Origin: Pseudomonadota bacterium
Lineage (GTDB): Bacteria > Pseudomonadota > Alphaproteobacteria > UBA2136 > JAPKEQ01
NCBI GenBank assembly: GCA_036141575.1
Contig: JAYZXF010000011.1
Coordinates: 109,021 to 173,020 of the forward strand
DNA: 64,000 nt
Reading direction: 5' to 3'
The position numbers and the translations under genes were made by a program. Shown here piece by piece: positions 25,666 through 34,279 of the stretch. Within the stretch, counting starts at the first letter, position 1. Every line of letters begins with the position of its first letter. The notes under the pieces were generated by a model. The model was given only the letters and a program-made list of their open reading frames with translations, searched no databases and was not told the DNA's origin.

Positions 25666-28506
25666 ATGGCTGATAAAGAGCTGAGACAAACCTTGAATCT
25701 TCCTGAAACTGATTTTCCCATGCGTGCAGGGCTGCCAAAGCGTGAGCCTGAGTGGGTAAAAAACTGGCTAGAGGAAGATATTTACGGGCAAATTAGAAAA
25801 GCACGTAAAGGGTCTCCAAGCTTTATTCTGCATTTGGGCCCTCCATATGCTAACGGCCGTTTCCACATGGGACACGTCCTCAGTTACGTTCTTAAAGACT
25901 TGGTTGTACGCTCTAAAACTATGCAAGGTTTTGATGCGCCTTTCGTTCCGGGTTGGGACTGTCATGGTCTACCCATTGAGTGGAAGGTTGAAACTGAGCT
26001 CCGCGAAAAAGGGAAAAGCAAAGATGATCTTTCAACAAAAGAGCTTCGTAAGCTTTGCCGTGATTATGCTCAGAAGTGGGTGAATGCTCAAAAAGAAGAC
26101 TGGCAGCGTATGGGTTGCCTTGGCGATTGGGATGAGCCTTACTTGACAATGAACCCGAGAAACGAAGCCGGCATGGTGCGTGAGCTTGGCCGCCTATTTG
26201 AAAAAGGCTATGTGTACAAAGGCGTAAAATCAGTGATGTGGTCACCTGTTGAAGAAACAGCCCTTGCTGAAGCAGAGGTAGATTACAAAGATAAAGATTC
26301 AACAGCGATCTTTGTGGCACTTCCTGTAAAAGGCTCAGATGAAAGTGAGCCAAACGAGTTTGTTGTGATTTGGACAACAACACCTTGGACTATGCCAGCT
26401 AACCGCGCCGTTGCTTACGGTGTAGATTTTGAGTACAGCCTTGTTGAAGTAAAACAAGCCCATGAAAAAGCTGTAGCAAAAGCAGGCCAGAAATACTGGT
26501 TTGCGACAGACCTTCTTGAAAGTGCGACAAAGTACTGTGGCATGGAAGAGTTTGAGGTGATCAAAACGCAAAAAGGTTCAGATTTTGAAGGTGTGGTTCT
26601 TTCACATCCATTCTATGACCGTGAATCTCCAATGATTGAAGGTTTCCACGTGACAACAGATGGCGGTACAGGTTTTGTACATATCGCCCCTGCACATGGT
26701 GCGGAAGACTTCCAGATTGGTCGTGAAGTTGGTCTTGAGCTTGAGTGTCAAGTGCTTGGCGATGGAACATACAGTGAAACTGTTGCAGACCTAGGGGCAA
26801 CAGGTGTTACGCTTTCAGGTAAAAGCATCTGGGACGCGCAGAAAGACATCATCGCAGAGATGACAGAGCGCGGCACGCTTCTACGTTGGTACAAGTACAC
26901 ACACAGCTATCCACATAGCTGGAGAAGTAAAGCCCCTGTAATTTTCCGTACAACGCCTCAATGGTTTGTTGGTCTAGATAATGATAAAAACCTACGTGGT
27001 GAAACACTTAAAGAGATCGATACGGTTGAGTGGATCCCTGCGTATGGTCGTAACCGTATTTACAGCATGATTGAGAACCGTCCGGACTGGTGTATTTCTC
27101 GCCAGCGTAAATGGGGTGTGCCAATCACTCTGTTCGTGCATAAGCATACAGGTGAAGTGGTGAATGATGCAGTTCTATTTGAGCACATTGCAAGCCTTGT
27201 TGAGAATGAAACAATTGATGCATGGGATAGCCGTATTGAAGAAGGCCGCATGGCGGAACTCTTCCCTGCAGGCTGGTTAGAGAGCAAAGGCCTCAGCCTT
27301 GATGACCTTGAGCCGCAGCGCGACATTCTAGATGTATGGTTTGATAGTGGCACAACACACGCTCACGTCATGCGTGCTGAAAACGAGCGTGATGGTGAAA
27401 ACAGCCGTTTCCACCGCACAGATGGCAAACGTCCTGCAGATGTGTACTGGGAAGGTTCTGACCAGCACCGCGGTTGGTTCCATAGCTCACTCCTTGAATC
27501 AGTTGCCAGCTACGGTGAAGCGCCGTATGAAACTGTCCTCACGCACGGTTTTGTGGTGGATGGTAAAGGTATGAAGATGAGTAAATCCATCGGTAACGGT
27601 GTAGAGCCGCAAGAGCTCCTTGCAAAGTACGGTATGGATATTGTTCGTCTTTGGGTTTCAAGCGCAGATTACACAGAAGACATTCGTTACAGTGATGAAA
27701 TCATGAGCGGTATTGCTGATGGTTACCGTCGTTTCCGTAATACATTCCGTTACCTGATTGGGAACCTATCTGACTTTAACGCAGAAACAGATACGGTAGC
27801 TTACGCAGATCTTCCAGAGCTTGAAAAGTGGGTGCTTGCCCGCCTTGCAGGTGTGCTGAAAGAAGTGAAGGAAGCGTACAACGCGTACACATTCCACAAA
27901 GCTTACCGTGCGCTGTACAACTTCTGTGCGACGGATCTATCTAACATCTACTTCGATATCCGTAAGGATGTGCTGTACTGTGATGCAAAATCTGGTCAGC
28001 GTCGTCGTAGTGTGCAAACTGTGTTGATGGCTCTGCTCACAGAAATCACAACGCACCTTGCGCCAATGATGCCGTTTACAACAGATGAAGTTTGGAAGAG
28101 CCGCTTTGGTGAATCTGAAACAGTGCATCTTGCTGAATGGAATGACATCCCAGCAGATTGGCAAAATGAAGCGGTTCTTGAGCAGTTTGAACCTTTCTGG
28201 ACACTGCGTGAGCAAGTCAACCTAAAGGTTGAAGCCCTACGTAGTGAAGGGACTGTCGGTTCTAACCTTGATGTTGCCATTACACTTCCTGCTTCAGCAG
28301 AAGAGATGAACTTGCCGCTTGCTGAGCTGCTCATTGTATCTCAAGCAAATTTCTCAGGTGATGAGATTGTTGCAAGCAAAGCTTCTGGTGAAAAATGCCC
28401 ACGTTGCTGGAGCTACCATGAAACAATGCACGCTGCACATGACCATGTTTGCCAGCGCTGTGGTGAGGCGCTCGACGGCCTTGAAGCACAAGGTGCGGCA
28501 GCTTAA
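25666..28506 (+). CDS. ileS: Isoleucine--tRNA ligase
   Basis: 946 residues, class I synthetase charging tRNA-Ile, with editing domain. HMGH at 67-70 in GPPYANGRFHMGHVL, the editing-domain threonine-rich WTTTPWTMPANRA, KMSKS at 637-641, and a C-terminal zinc-finger CPRC...CQRC near residues 907-930. Full length and intact. The stop overlaps the lspA start (TAATG), giving the classic alphaproteobacterial ribF-ileS-lspA order. Confidence 0.98.
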   Translation: MADKELRQTLNLPETDFPMRAGLPKREPEWVKNWLEEDIYGQIRKARKGSPSFILHLGPPYANGRFHMGHVLSYVLKDLVVRSKTMQGFDAPFVPGWDCHGLPIEWKVETELREKGKSKDDLSTKELRKLCRDYAQKWVNAQKEDWQRMGCLGDWDEPYLTMNPRNEAGMVRELGRLFEKGYVYKGVKSVMWSPVEETALAEAEVDYKDKDSTAIFVALPVKGSDESEPNEFVVIWTTTPWTMPANRAVAYGVDFEYSLVEVKQAHEKAVAKAGQKYWFATDLLESATKYCGMEEFEVIKTQKGSDFEGVVLSHPFYDRESPMIEGFHVTTDGGTGFVHIAPAHGAEDFQIGREVGLELECQVLGDGTYSETVADLGATGVTLSGKSIWDAQKDIIAEMTERGTLLRWYKYTHSYPHSWRSKAPVIFRTTPQWFVGLDNDKNLRGETLKEIDTVEWIPAYGRNRIYSMIENRPDWCISRQRKWGVPITLFVHKHTGEVVNDAVLFEHIASLVENETIDAWDSRIEEGRMAELFPAGWLESKGLSLDDLEPQRDILDVWFDSGTTHAHVMRAENERDGENSRFHRTDGKRPADVYWEGSDQHRGWFHSSLLESVASYGEAPYETVLTHGFVVDGKGMKMSKSIGNGVEPQELLAKYGMDIVRLWVSSADYTEDIRYSDEIMSGIADGYRRFRNTFRYLIGNLSDFNAETDTVAYADLPELEKWVLARLAGVLKEVKEAYNAYTFHKAYRALYNFCATDLSNIYFDIRKDVLYCDAKSGQRRRSVQTVLMALLTEITTHLAPMMPFTTDEVWKSRFGESETVHLAEWNDIPADWQNEAVLEQFEPFWTLREQVNLKVEALRSEGTVGSNLDVAITLPASAEEMNLPLAELLIVSQANFSGDEIVASKASGEKCPRCWSYHETMHAAHDHVCQRCGEALDGLEAQGAAA

Positions 28507-29012
28507 TGGTGAATTTTTTTACCGTACGTAAATGGGGCATAGCGCTTGCTGTGCTCGCATTTGCGATTGATATGGTGACAAAACAAATGGCGCTTAAAGC
28601 TGAACCGTTTAAAGAGGTCTTTATTCCAGGGCTTGTGGAGTGGACACTCTCTTTTAATAGAGGGGTTTCATTTAGCTTTCTTGGTGATATGGACGGGGCA
28701 ATGGGTGAACTAATGCCTTATAAGCTTTCAGCGCTTGCTATTGTAGCAAGTTTATTCTTCCTATGGTGGATGGGGCAAAAAGGTTCTATTTACTTGCAGC
28801 TTGGCCTTGGTCTTATGATGGGTGGTGCACTTGGTAACATGGCGGATAGGCTGAACTATGGCGCTGTGATTGACTTCATTAGTCTGCGCTTTGGTGAATA
28901 CCCATTCTTCATTTGTAATGGGGCAGATATTTTTATTAGTGCGGGTGTTGGTTGCATTCTGCTAGATGGTTTTATAGAATGGCGTGATAAACGGAGAGGA
29001 ATAACTTCATGA
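28506..29012 (+). CDS. lspA: Lipoprotein signal peptidase (signal peptidase II)
   Basis: 168 residues, four membrane segments. Aspartyl protease removing lipoprotein signal peptides in the inner membrane. The conserved blocks are present: FNRGVSFSFL, GGALGNMADRLNYGAVIDF and CNGADIFISAGV, containing the two catalytic Asp. Coupled to ileS (TAATG) and to the downstream lipoprotein gene (ATGA overlap), so substrate and processing enzyme are co-expressed. Confidence 0.95.
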   Translation: MVNFFTVRKWGIALAVLAFAIDMVTKQMALKAEPFKEVFIPGLVEWTLSFNRGVSFSFLGDMDGAMGELMPYKLSALAIVASLFFLWWMGQKGSIYLQLGLGLMMGGALGNMADRLNYGAVIDFISLRFGEYPFFICNGADIFISAGVGCILLDGFIEWRDKRRGITS

Positions 29013-29398
29013 AGAAATATATTGTCGCATTTTCTGCAGTGGCGCTGAGCGCTTGCGGAGGCATTACATCAAAAACAGCACCAGATGAGCTGGCGGTTAT
29101 TGAAGGGCCATCTTTGGCAATTCCTCCAAGCTACGACCTTCGTCCACCACGCAGTGGTGAAGAGCAGTCATACGAAGAGCGTCGTGCTGCACGTGATATT
29201 CTTCTTTCAAGCGAAGGCGCTAAGGTTGAGTCAACAAGCCCAGATAGCTGGCTGATTGATGCAGCGGGCGGTAGCGCACGTAACCCAAACATTCGTGAAG
29301 AACTTGAGCGTGAGCTAGAAGCTAAGGCTGAGAAAAAAGAAGAGAAGAAGAAAAAGGGCTGGTTTGGCCGTATGATCGCAGACGATGAGGATGCGTAA
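29009..29398 (+). CDS. DUF3035-type lipoprotein (BamF-like)
   Basis: 129 residues with lipobox LSAC (residues ~13-16) and the DUF3035 pattern APDELAVIEGPSLAIPP and YDLRPPRSGEEQ. In other alphaproteobacteria this family follows lspA and has been linked to the outer-membrane Bam complex as BamF. Here the tail is a long charged helix (ELEAKAEKKEEKKKKGW). ATG overlaps lspA by 4 bp. A palindromic repeat follows 17 bp after the stop and probably ends the operon. Confidence 0.8.
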   Translation: MKKYIVAFSAVALSACGGITSKTAPDELAVIEGPSLAIPPSYDLRPPRSGEEQSYEERRAARDILLSSEGAKVESTSPDSWLIDAAGGSARNPNIREELERELEAKAEKKEEKKKKGWFGRMIADDEDA

Positions 29399-29414
29399 GG
29401 TTAAGAACCATATC

Positions 29415-29540
29415 CAATAATTATTTATATGGGCGGAAATTTTCTTTTCTCGTCGCTGAAGTACTTTTTTGTACTCTGCGCTCCTTTAAAAATAAATTTT
29501 CGCGCCATAGCACCTGAATAGTGGTTTAAATAAATTATTG
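29415..29540. repeat. Palindromic intergenic repeat, copy D
   Basis: 126 bp between two convergent genes. Outer arms CAATAATTATTTA / TAAATAAATTATTG, inner arms GGCGGAAATTTT / AAATTTTCGCGCC, centre AGTAC-tttttt-GTACT (29460-29475). The left arm is about 17 bp shorter than the right. The right end includes the stop codon of the minus-strand methyltransferase. Confidence 0.8.
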
Positions 29541-30128
29541 AACAGGTTCTGTTTTCTGTAAAATAACCATTCCCATCGCATTAAACTTGTGATGGTCATG
29601 AAGCACGGCAAGGCCGTGCTTTTTGCATTCTTCAATGAGTTCGGTATGTGAAAAACGATTATCTTGAGGATGGTCTAATAGATTTTTAATCAGCGGATTA
29701 CAAATAAAGGCTTTGTAATATTCAAGAATATAAATATGGCCGCCAGTCTTTGTCACATCGACCATTGCTTCTAGGGCTTCTTGCCAATTCTCAATATGGT
29801 GCAGCACACCAAAGTCAAAAACGCCATCATATGTCCCTTGGTTGGCTGGAATTTTTGGCAGAGCACCGTGCCAGCTGTAAGCTTCAGGGCAAATTTTACG
29901 AGCACGTGCAACCTGTTTTTGGTCAAAGTCAAACCCGTGTAGTTTGGCAGGGTTTAAAATTTTATGAAGGGCTTTGAGGCCTCGGCCTCTGCCACACCCA
30001 ACTTCAAGAACGTGGGGTTCATCAGGAAGAGGGGCATGTTTTAACATTTTAGGAATTTCAATAAACTCTTGAACCCATGCACGTGGGGCTGAGTTGACAA
30101 CGAATCGTTCAAGTGTGTTGAGTTTCAT
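29535..30128 (-). CDS. Class I SAM-dependent methyltransferase
   Basis: 197 residues. SAM-binding motif I VLEVGCGRGRGLKAL near residue 39, acidic motif II GFDFDQ, and FDFGVLHHIENW with a post-I region typical of small-molecule or lipid methyltransferases. The substrate is unknown. The stop codon lies within the end of palindromic repeat copy D. It is divergent from xseA. Confidence 0.82.
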   Translation of the reverse strand: MKLNTLERFVVNSAPRAWVQEFIEIPKMLKHAPLPDEPHVLEVGCGRGRGLKALHKILNPAKLHGFDFDQKQVARARKICPEAYSWHGALPKIPANQGTYDGVFDFGVLHHIENWQEALEAMVDVTKTGGHIYILEYYKAFICNPLIKNLLDHPQDNRFSHTELIEECKKHGLAVLHDHHKFNAMGMVILQKTEPVQ

Positions 30129-30216
30129 GGCCTTTTCCTATACTGTTTGGGTATGAGTTTACAGGGTATTTTCATCTTTTCCAAACGCCTTCCAATTTTT
30201 GGAGGTTTTTAAGTCT

Positions 30217-31689
30217 ATGGATTTATTTGATTACATTGAATCTAAAGAAGATGAAAAGGCTGAGGCGGTAGCAAAAGAGAAAGCAAAGCCAGCCCCTCAA
30301 GCGGCTTCTAAACCTGCTCCTAAAGAAGAGGTTCCTGCACCTGAGCCAACACCGAATCATCTGACAGTTTCTCAACTTGCAAATCAACTGCGCATGCTGG
30401 TTGAAAAAAACTTCTTTAGTGTGGCTGTTGAGGGTGAGATTTCTTCTCTGAAACTTGCCGCATCAGGCCATGCGTACCTACGCCTTAAAGATAATGACAG
30501 TGTAATTAACGCCGTTATGTGGCGCGGTACTGTTGATAAGCTTCGTGCGATGGGTATGCGCCTTGAAGACGGCCTTCAGGTGGTTGCTCGCGGTAAGGTG
30601 AGTACGTTTGGTGCACGTAGTGAATATCAACTTGTGATTTCAAGTTTAGAGCTTGCAGGTGAGGGCGCACTCATGATGCGCTATGAAGCTTTAAAGAAGC
30701 AACTGACTGAAGAGGGGCTGTTTGCTGAAAACCTGAAAAAGCCTCTGCCATATTTACCAAAACGTATTGGTATTATTACATCCCCGCAAGGTGCGGTGAT
30801 TCACGATATGTTGCACCGTCTTACAGCGCGTTTTCCAATTCCTGTTGTGTTTGAGGCTGTGAGCGTACAGGGCGTAGGCTCTAAAGAAGCTGTTGTTGAA
30901 GCGATTGGGCGTATGAATGCACTCACAGGTACGGAGCGTCCAGATGTGCTGATTGTAGCGCGTGGTGGTGGTAGCCTCGAAGACCTTTGGACGTTTAATG
31001 AAGAAGATGTTGTGCGTGCTGTGGCGGCTTCTGATATTCCTGTGATTAGTGGTGTGGGCCATGAACCTGATGTAACGCTTTGTGATTTTGCTGCAGATAA
31101 ACGTGCGCCAACACCAACAGCTGCCGCTGAAATGGTCGTGCCTGTTAAGAGTGATATTGCTCAGGGGCTTGCGCGCGTGCTTCATCAGCTCACAAAGGAT
31201 GTGAAACAACAGCTAGATCGTAAGCGTCAGCATGTGACGCTCCTTAAGCAAAGGCTTCCAAACCCTGTAAGTAAGCTTCAACAGGATAAAATGCGCCTAG
31301 ACTATGCTTATGAAAAGCTTGTAGAGCGTGCAAAACGGCAGAGAGAAAACCGCCAAATTGTATTGGGTCGTTACGCTGGTAAGCTTGATCCAGTTCGTCT
31401 GACATCGCTTTGTAACGTCAAAAAACAGAGTTTAGAGACCGTTTCTCCAAAAGTTTTTTATAAGGCGTTGAAAGGGCAGTTAAAAACCAGAACAGATCGT
31501 CTGGAATATATGCTCAAGCATATGGAAGCCTTAAGGCCTGATGCGCCACTAAGCCGCGGATTTGCTTACATTACAGGCGAAGATGGTACCCTCATAAAGT
31601 CGTCAAGTCTTGCACCAGAAAAAATTAAAATTCACTTTTCAGACGGTGTACGCTCTGCTACGGTGGATGCCGTTGAACCCACAAAATAG
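30217..31689 (+). CDS. xseA: Exodeoxyribonuclease VII large subunit
   Basis: 490 residues from the ATG at 30217, with TTGGAGG 11 bp upstream; the TTG within that site at 30199 is rejected as a start. After a ~45-residue Ala/Pro/Lys-rich extension come the OB-fold (NFFSVAVEGEISSLKLAASGHAYLRLKD), the catalytic core (LPKRIGIITSPQGAVIHD, VARGGGSLEDLWTFNEE, ISGVGHEPDVTLCDFAADKRAPTPTAAAE) and a long coiled coil. Degrades single-stranded DNA with the small subunit XseB, which is not encoded beside it. Confidence 0.96.
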   Translation: MDLFDYIESKEDEKAEAVAKEKAKPAPQAASKPAPKEEVPAPEPTPNHLTVSQLANQLRMLVEKNFFSVAVEGEISSLKLAASGHAYLRLKDNDSVINAVMWRGTVDKLRAMGMRLEDGLQVVARGKVSTFGARSEYQLVISSLELAGEGALMMRYEALKKQLTEEGLFAENLKKPLPYLPKRIGIITSPQGAVIHDMLHRLTARFPIPVVFEAVSVQGVGSKEAVVEAIGRMNALTGTERPDVLIVARGGGSLEDLWTFNEEDVVRAVAASDIPVISGVGHEPDVTLCDFAADKRAPTPTAAAEMVVPVKSDIAQGLARVLHQLTKDVKQQLDRKRQHVTLLKQRLPNPVSKLQQDKMRLDYAYEKLVERAKRQRENRQIVLGRYAGKLDPVRLTSLCNVKKQSLETVSPKVFYKALKGQLKTRTDRLEYMLKHMEALRPDAPLSRGFAYITGEDGTLIKSSSLAPEKIKIHFSDGVRSATVDAVEPTK

Positions 31690-31699
31690 GGTCTGCCCC

Positions 31700-31728
31700 T
31701 TGACAGAGTCAACAATCATACCCATACC
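31700..31728 (+). promoter_or_regulatory. Promoter TTGACA-N17-CATACC of a candidate sRNA
   Basis: Perfect TTGACA at 31700-31705 and CATACC at 31723-31728 with 17-bp spacing, 11 bp after the xseA stop. The -10 matches that at 7556, and both closely resemble the one at 48331. Confidence 0.5.
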
Positions 31729-31734
31729 TTTATT

Positions 31735-31848
31735 AGGAAGGGTTAAGTGATTTTGGAGTGCCACTTGGGGTTTTAGGCACAGGGCAACCTTAACGGGATC
31801 ATCGCGATAAATGGGGGAGACAGAATGTATCTGTCTCCTTTTCTTTTT
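31735..31848 (+). ncRNA. Candidate small RNA downstream of xseA
   Basis: About 114 nt between the promoter and a strong terminator, with no open frame of note. Nested pairings are seen: GTTAAG (31742-31747) with CTTAAC (31789-31794), enclosing GTGCC (31758-31762) with GGCAC (31776-31780) and a G/U-rich 13-nt loop; then the terminator stem. It could instead be an xseA 3' UTR. I could not assign it to a known RNA family. Confidence 0.5.
31816..31848 (+). terminator. Rho-independent terminator
   Basis: Stem GGAGACAG / CTGTCTCC with 7-nt loop, followed by TTTTCTTTTT. Confidence 0.92.
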
Positions 31849-31971
31849 AATTCTACTCAGCATAACTGCAAATAAATGAGCCATTCAGTGCTCGCCTTTG
31901 TGTATATTTAATACACGGCAGGCTGCGCGCTTTTCACTCATTCATTTTCGTGAATGCTGAGCGAATTAAAA
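31845..31971. repeat. Palindromic intergenic repeat, copy F
   Basis: 127 bp starting within the T-run of the preceding terminator. Left end TTTTAATTCTACTCAGCAT then AACTGCAAATAAATGA; right end TCATTCATTTTCGTGAATG then CTGAGCGAATTAAAA; centre GTGTAT-attta-ATACAC (31900-31916). The left and right halves pair almost completely. Best-conserved relative of copy C. Confidence 0.85.
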
Positions 31972-32058
31972 TGAAGCTCCTGAAAAATCAAAAATCCATC
32001 TTAAATATGTATTTAAAGCCCCCTTGTGTTAGGGGATGCTTCTATGAGAGAATAGGCT

Positions 32059-32892
32059 ATGACGTTAAGAACTACGCTATTTCTACTTCTTTCAGTAATT
32101 GGAACTTCACTCCACGCCTTTGCATCTCCTCTTATCTCAACAGATGGAGTTTTCAGACAAGGTGGTTTTGTGTATGGAGAAGTGCCCAAAGGTGCAACCG
32201 TTAAGCTTGGTACAATTCAGACGACAGTTGGCGAGGATGGCACTTTCTTTGCGCCAATTCCAAGAAAATCAGACGCTGTGCTAGAGCTTTCTGTAAAGCT
32301 TGCAAGCGGTGAAGTGATGACACAGCCACTTGTGATTGAGCCTCAAGAATATAAAACTCAAAAAATTAACGGTATTCCAAAGCGTAAAGTGAATCCTAAT
32401 CCGGATGACTTAAAGCGTATTAAAAATGATAAAAGCCAGATTCTGGCAGCACGTAAAAGCTTTAGAGATGATAAAGCCTTTATGCAGAACTTTATTCAAC
32501 CTGTGGATGGATACCGCATCAGTGGTGTGTATGGTAGTCGTCGTGTATTTAACGGGGAAGAGCGCAGCTGGCATAAAGGGACAGATTTTGCTGCACCAAC
32601 AGGCACGCCTGTTAAAGCGCCGGCAGACGGTATTGTGACGCTCGCTCTTGCTGATTCTTTCTTTAACGGGAACTTGATTATTTTGGATCATGGTCATCAG
32701 GTTTACACCATTTATGCTCACCTTGATAAAATGGATGTGGTGGCAGGGGACGCGGTTAAGCAAGGCGTTAAAATTGGTGAAGTCGGTTCAACGGGGAGAT
32801 CGACAGGACCACACTTGCATTGGGGGCTTTACTGGCGCAATATGGCGCTTGATCCAAACTTACTACTTTTAAACACGGAGGATGCATCATGA
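32059..32892 (+). CDS. M23 family metallopeptidase (LytM domain)
   Basis: 277 residues with a signal peptide (LRTTLFLLLSVIGTSLHAFA). After an N-terminal beta domain, the LytM domain spans ~150-265 with the zinc motif H172-x-x-x-D176 (HKGTDF) and H252-L-H254 (GPHLHW), so it appears catalytically complete. Predicted periplasmic peptidoglycan endopeptidase. The end overlaps the next gene by 4 bp. Gap 31972-32058 upstream holds nothing I can recognise. Confidence 0.92.
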   Translation: MTLRTTLFLLLSVIGTSLHAFASPLISTDGVFRQGGFVYGEVPKGATVKLGTIQTTVGEDGTFFAPIPRKSDAVLELSVKLASGEVMTQPLVIEPQEYKTQKINGIPKRKVNPNPDDLKRIKNDKSQILAARKSFRDDKAFMQNFIQPVDGYRISGVYGSRRVFNGEERSWHKGTDFAAPTGTPVKAPADGIVTLALADSFFNGNLIILDHGHQVYTIYAHLDKMDVVAGDAVKQGVKIGEVGSTGRSTGPHLHWGLYWRNMALDPNLLLLNTEDAS

Positions 32893-33305
32893 TTACAATG
32901 ATAATGGCAATTTTACACACAGTTCTTCTGCTCTGCTCTGCATGGATTTCACTGGACTACTTTGCGCCTGAGATGGAGGTTCCTGAAGTTCCTGAAACGC
33001 TGCAGTACCTCACTTACGTTGGTGTTGTCGGCATCTCCGTTGTTTGGGCGCTTGTGAATGTGATTGGTGGTGGCCTACTTGGTGTTACAGGTGGATCTAT
33101 TGGTGAAGGTTTAAAGATGGGCCTGATTCTAGGTATGGCAATTAGTCTTGGTCGTATGTGGCCTTACGCGATGACGGTTGGTCTCGTAGCGCTCTTCTTT
33201 GCACAAGGTCTTCTACCAGGTATTACGATTTTAATTTTTGCGGCAGTCTGCCTCGCACTACAAATTATTACGGGATATATCTGGAGTAAGACAAATACTG
33301 TCTAA
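32889..33305 (+). CDS. Small integral membrane protein of unknown function
   Basis: 138 residues, about four hydrophobic segments, rich in Gly in the second loop (VIGGGLLGVTGGSIGEG). ATG overlaps the M23 peptidase stop (ATGA), so the two are coupled; a shared envelope role is an inference only. No family recognised. Confidence 0.7.
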   Translation: MITMIMAILHTVLLLCSAWISLDYFAPEMEVPEVPETLQYLTYVGVVGISVVWALVNVIGGGLLGVTGGSIGEGLKMGLILGMAISLGRMWPYAMTVGLVALFFAQGLLPGITILIFAAVCLALQIITGYIWSKTNTV

Positions 33306-33316
33306 ATGCCTTAAAG

Positions 33317-34279
33317 CTATTTTGATTTTTTCTTGTTTTTAAGCTCTTCTGAAAGGAACTCGCCAAGCTCTTGAATGCCTTTAGGGTCAAGCTCATGCCC
33401 TGCAATGGTGCAGTGCTTCATAAATGGTTTGCTGAGCTTTACAGCGTCTTTTGCTGTCGTAATCAGGTCCGCACCTTTCTTCTCAGCAAGCTCTTGTAGC
33501 ATAATTTCTTCTGCTTCTTCATATGTGGCATGGTCTGCAAAGGCTACGGTTTCAACAAGTTTGGCCCCAGATTTTCTCAAGGATCTAAAGAAATGGTCAG
33601 GCGCGCCTAGGGCGCAAAAGGCAACCCACTTATTTGTTTTGGTTTTAGGTGCTGTTGAAATACTCTTAATTTGGAACGTGCGTGGGCTCACTTTGCGTGT
33701 TTTTGTACCTGTCCATATCACAGCATCTGCACGTTTTAAGGCACTCAGAGGCTCTCTGAGTGGCCCTGCCGGTAGCATACGGTTGTTGCCAAGAGACTTA
33801 ATACACACAAGATCAATTGTACGTTTGAGCTTTTTGTGCTGGAAGCCATCATCAAGTAGAATCAATGTGGCGCCTTCTTTAATAGCATGGCTTGCAGATT
33901 TTATACGGTTTGGGCTGACCCAAACATCTACGTAAGGCATTTCTGTTGCCATCATAACAGGCTCGTCACCTGCGTCACAGGCATGTTCATAGGGAGCAAT
34001 CTTGCGGCATGTTTTGTCTTGTGCCCCGTAGCCACGGCTCAAAATAGCGACTTTTTCGCCTTTTTCATGGAAGTAGCCCGCAAGAGCCATCACAATAGGT
34101 GTTTTGCCGCTGCCGCCAGCTGTTACATTCCCAACCGAGATCACAGGTACAGAAACAGACTGTGCGAGGAGGCCTTTAAGTGTGAGGTCTGTTAGGCTGA
34201 GTGCGCGATAGACCCAAGACACAGGCAAAAGGACGTTTGAACGCCACTCTTTCTTTTGCCAGAACTTAGGTGTTTTCAT
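33317..34279 (-). CDS. lpxK: Tetraacyldisaccharide 4'-kinase
   Basis: 320 residues from the ATG at 34279, which overlaps the waaA stop by 4 bp and has GGGAG 8 bp upstream; an ATG at 34294 is the alternative. Phosphorylates the 4' position of the lipid A precursor in the inner membrane. P-loop VGNVTAGGSGKTP near residue 50, plus LSRGYGAQ, DAGDEPVMMA and LILLDDGFQHKKL, all conserved in LpxK. Last gene of the lipid A operon. Confidence 0.94.
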   Translation of the reverse strand: MKTPKFWQKKEWRSNVLLPVSWVYRALSLTDLTLKGLLAQSVSVPVISVGNVTAGGSGKTPIVMALAGYFHEKGEKVAILSRGYGAQDKTCRKIAPYEHACDAGDEPVMMATEMPYVDVWVSPNRIKSASHAIKEGATLILLDDGFQHKKLKRTIDLVCIKSLGNNRMLPAGPLREPLSALKRADAVIWTGTKTRKVSPRTFQIKSISTAPKTKTNKWVAFCALGAPDHFFRSLRKSGAKLVETVAFADHATYEEAEEIMLQELAEKKGADLITTAKDAVKLSKPFMKHCTIAGHELDPKGIQELGEFLSEELKNKKKSK

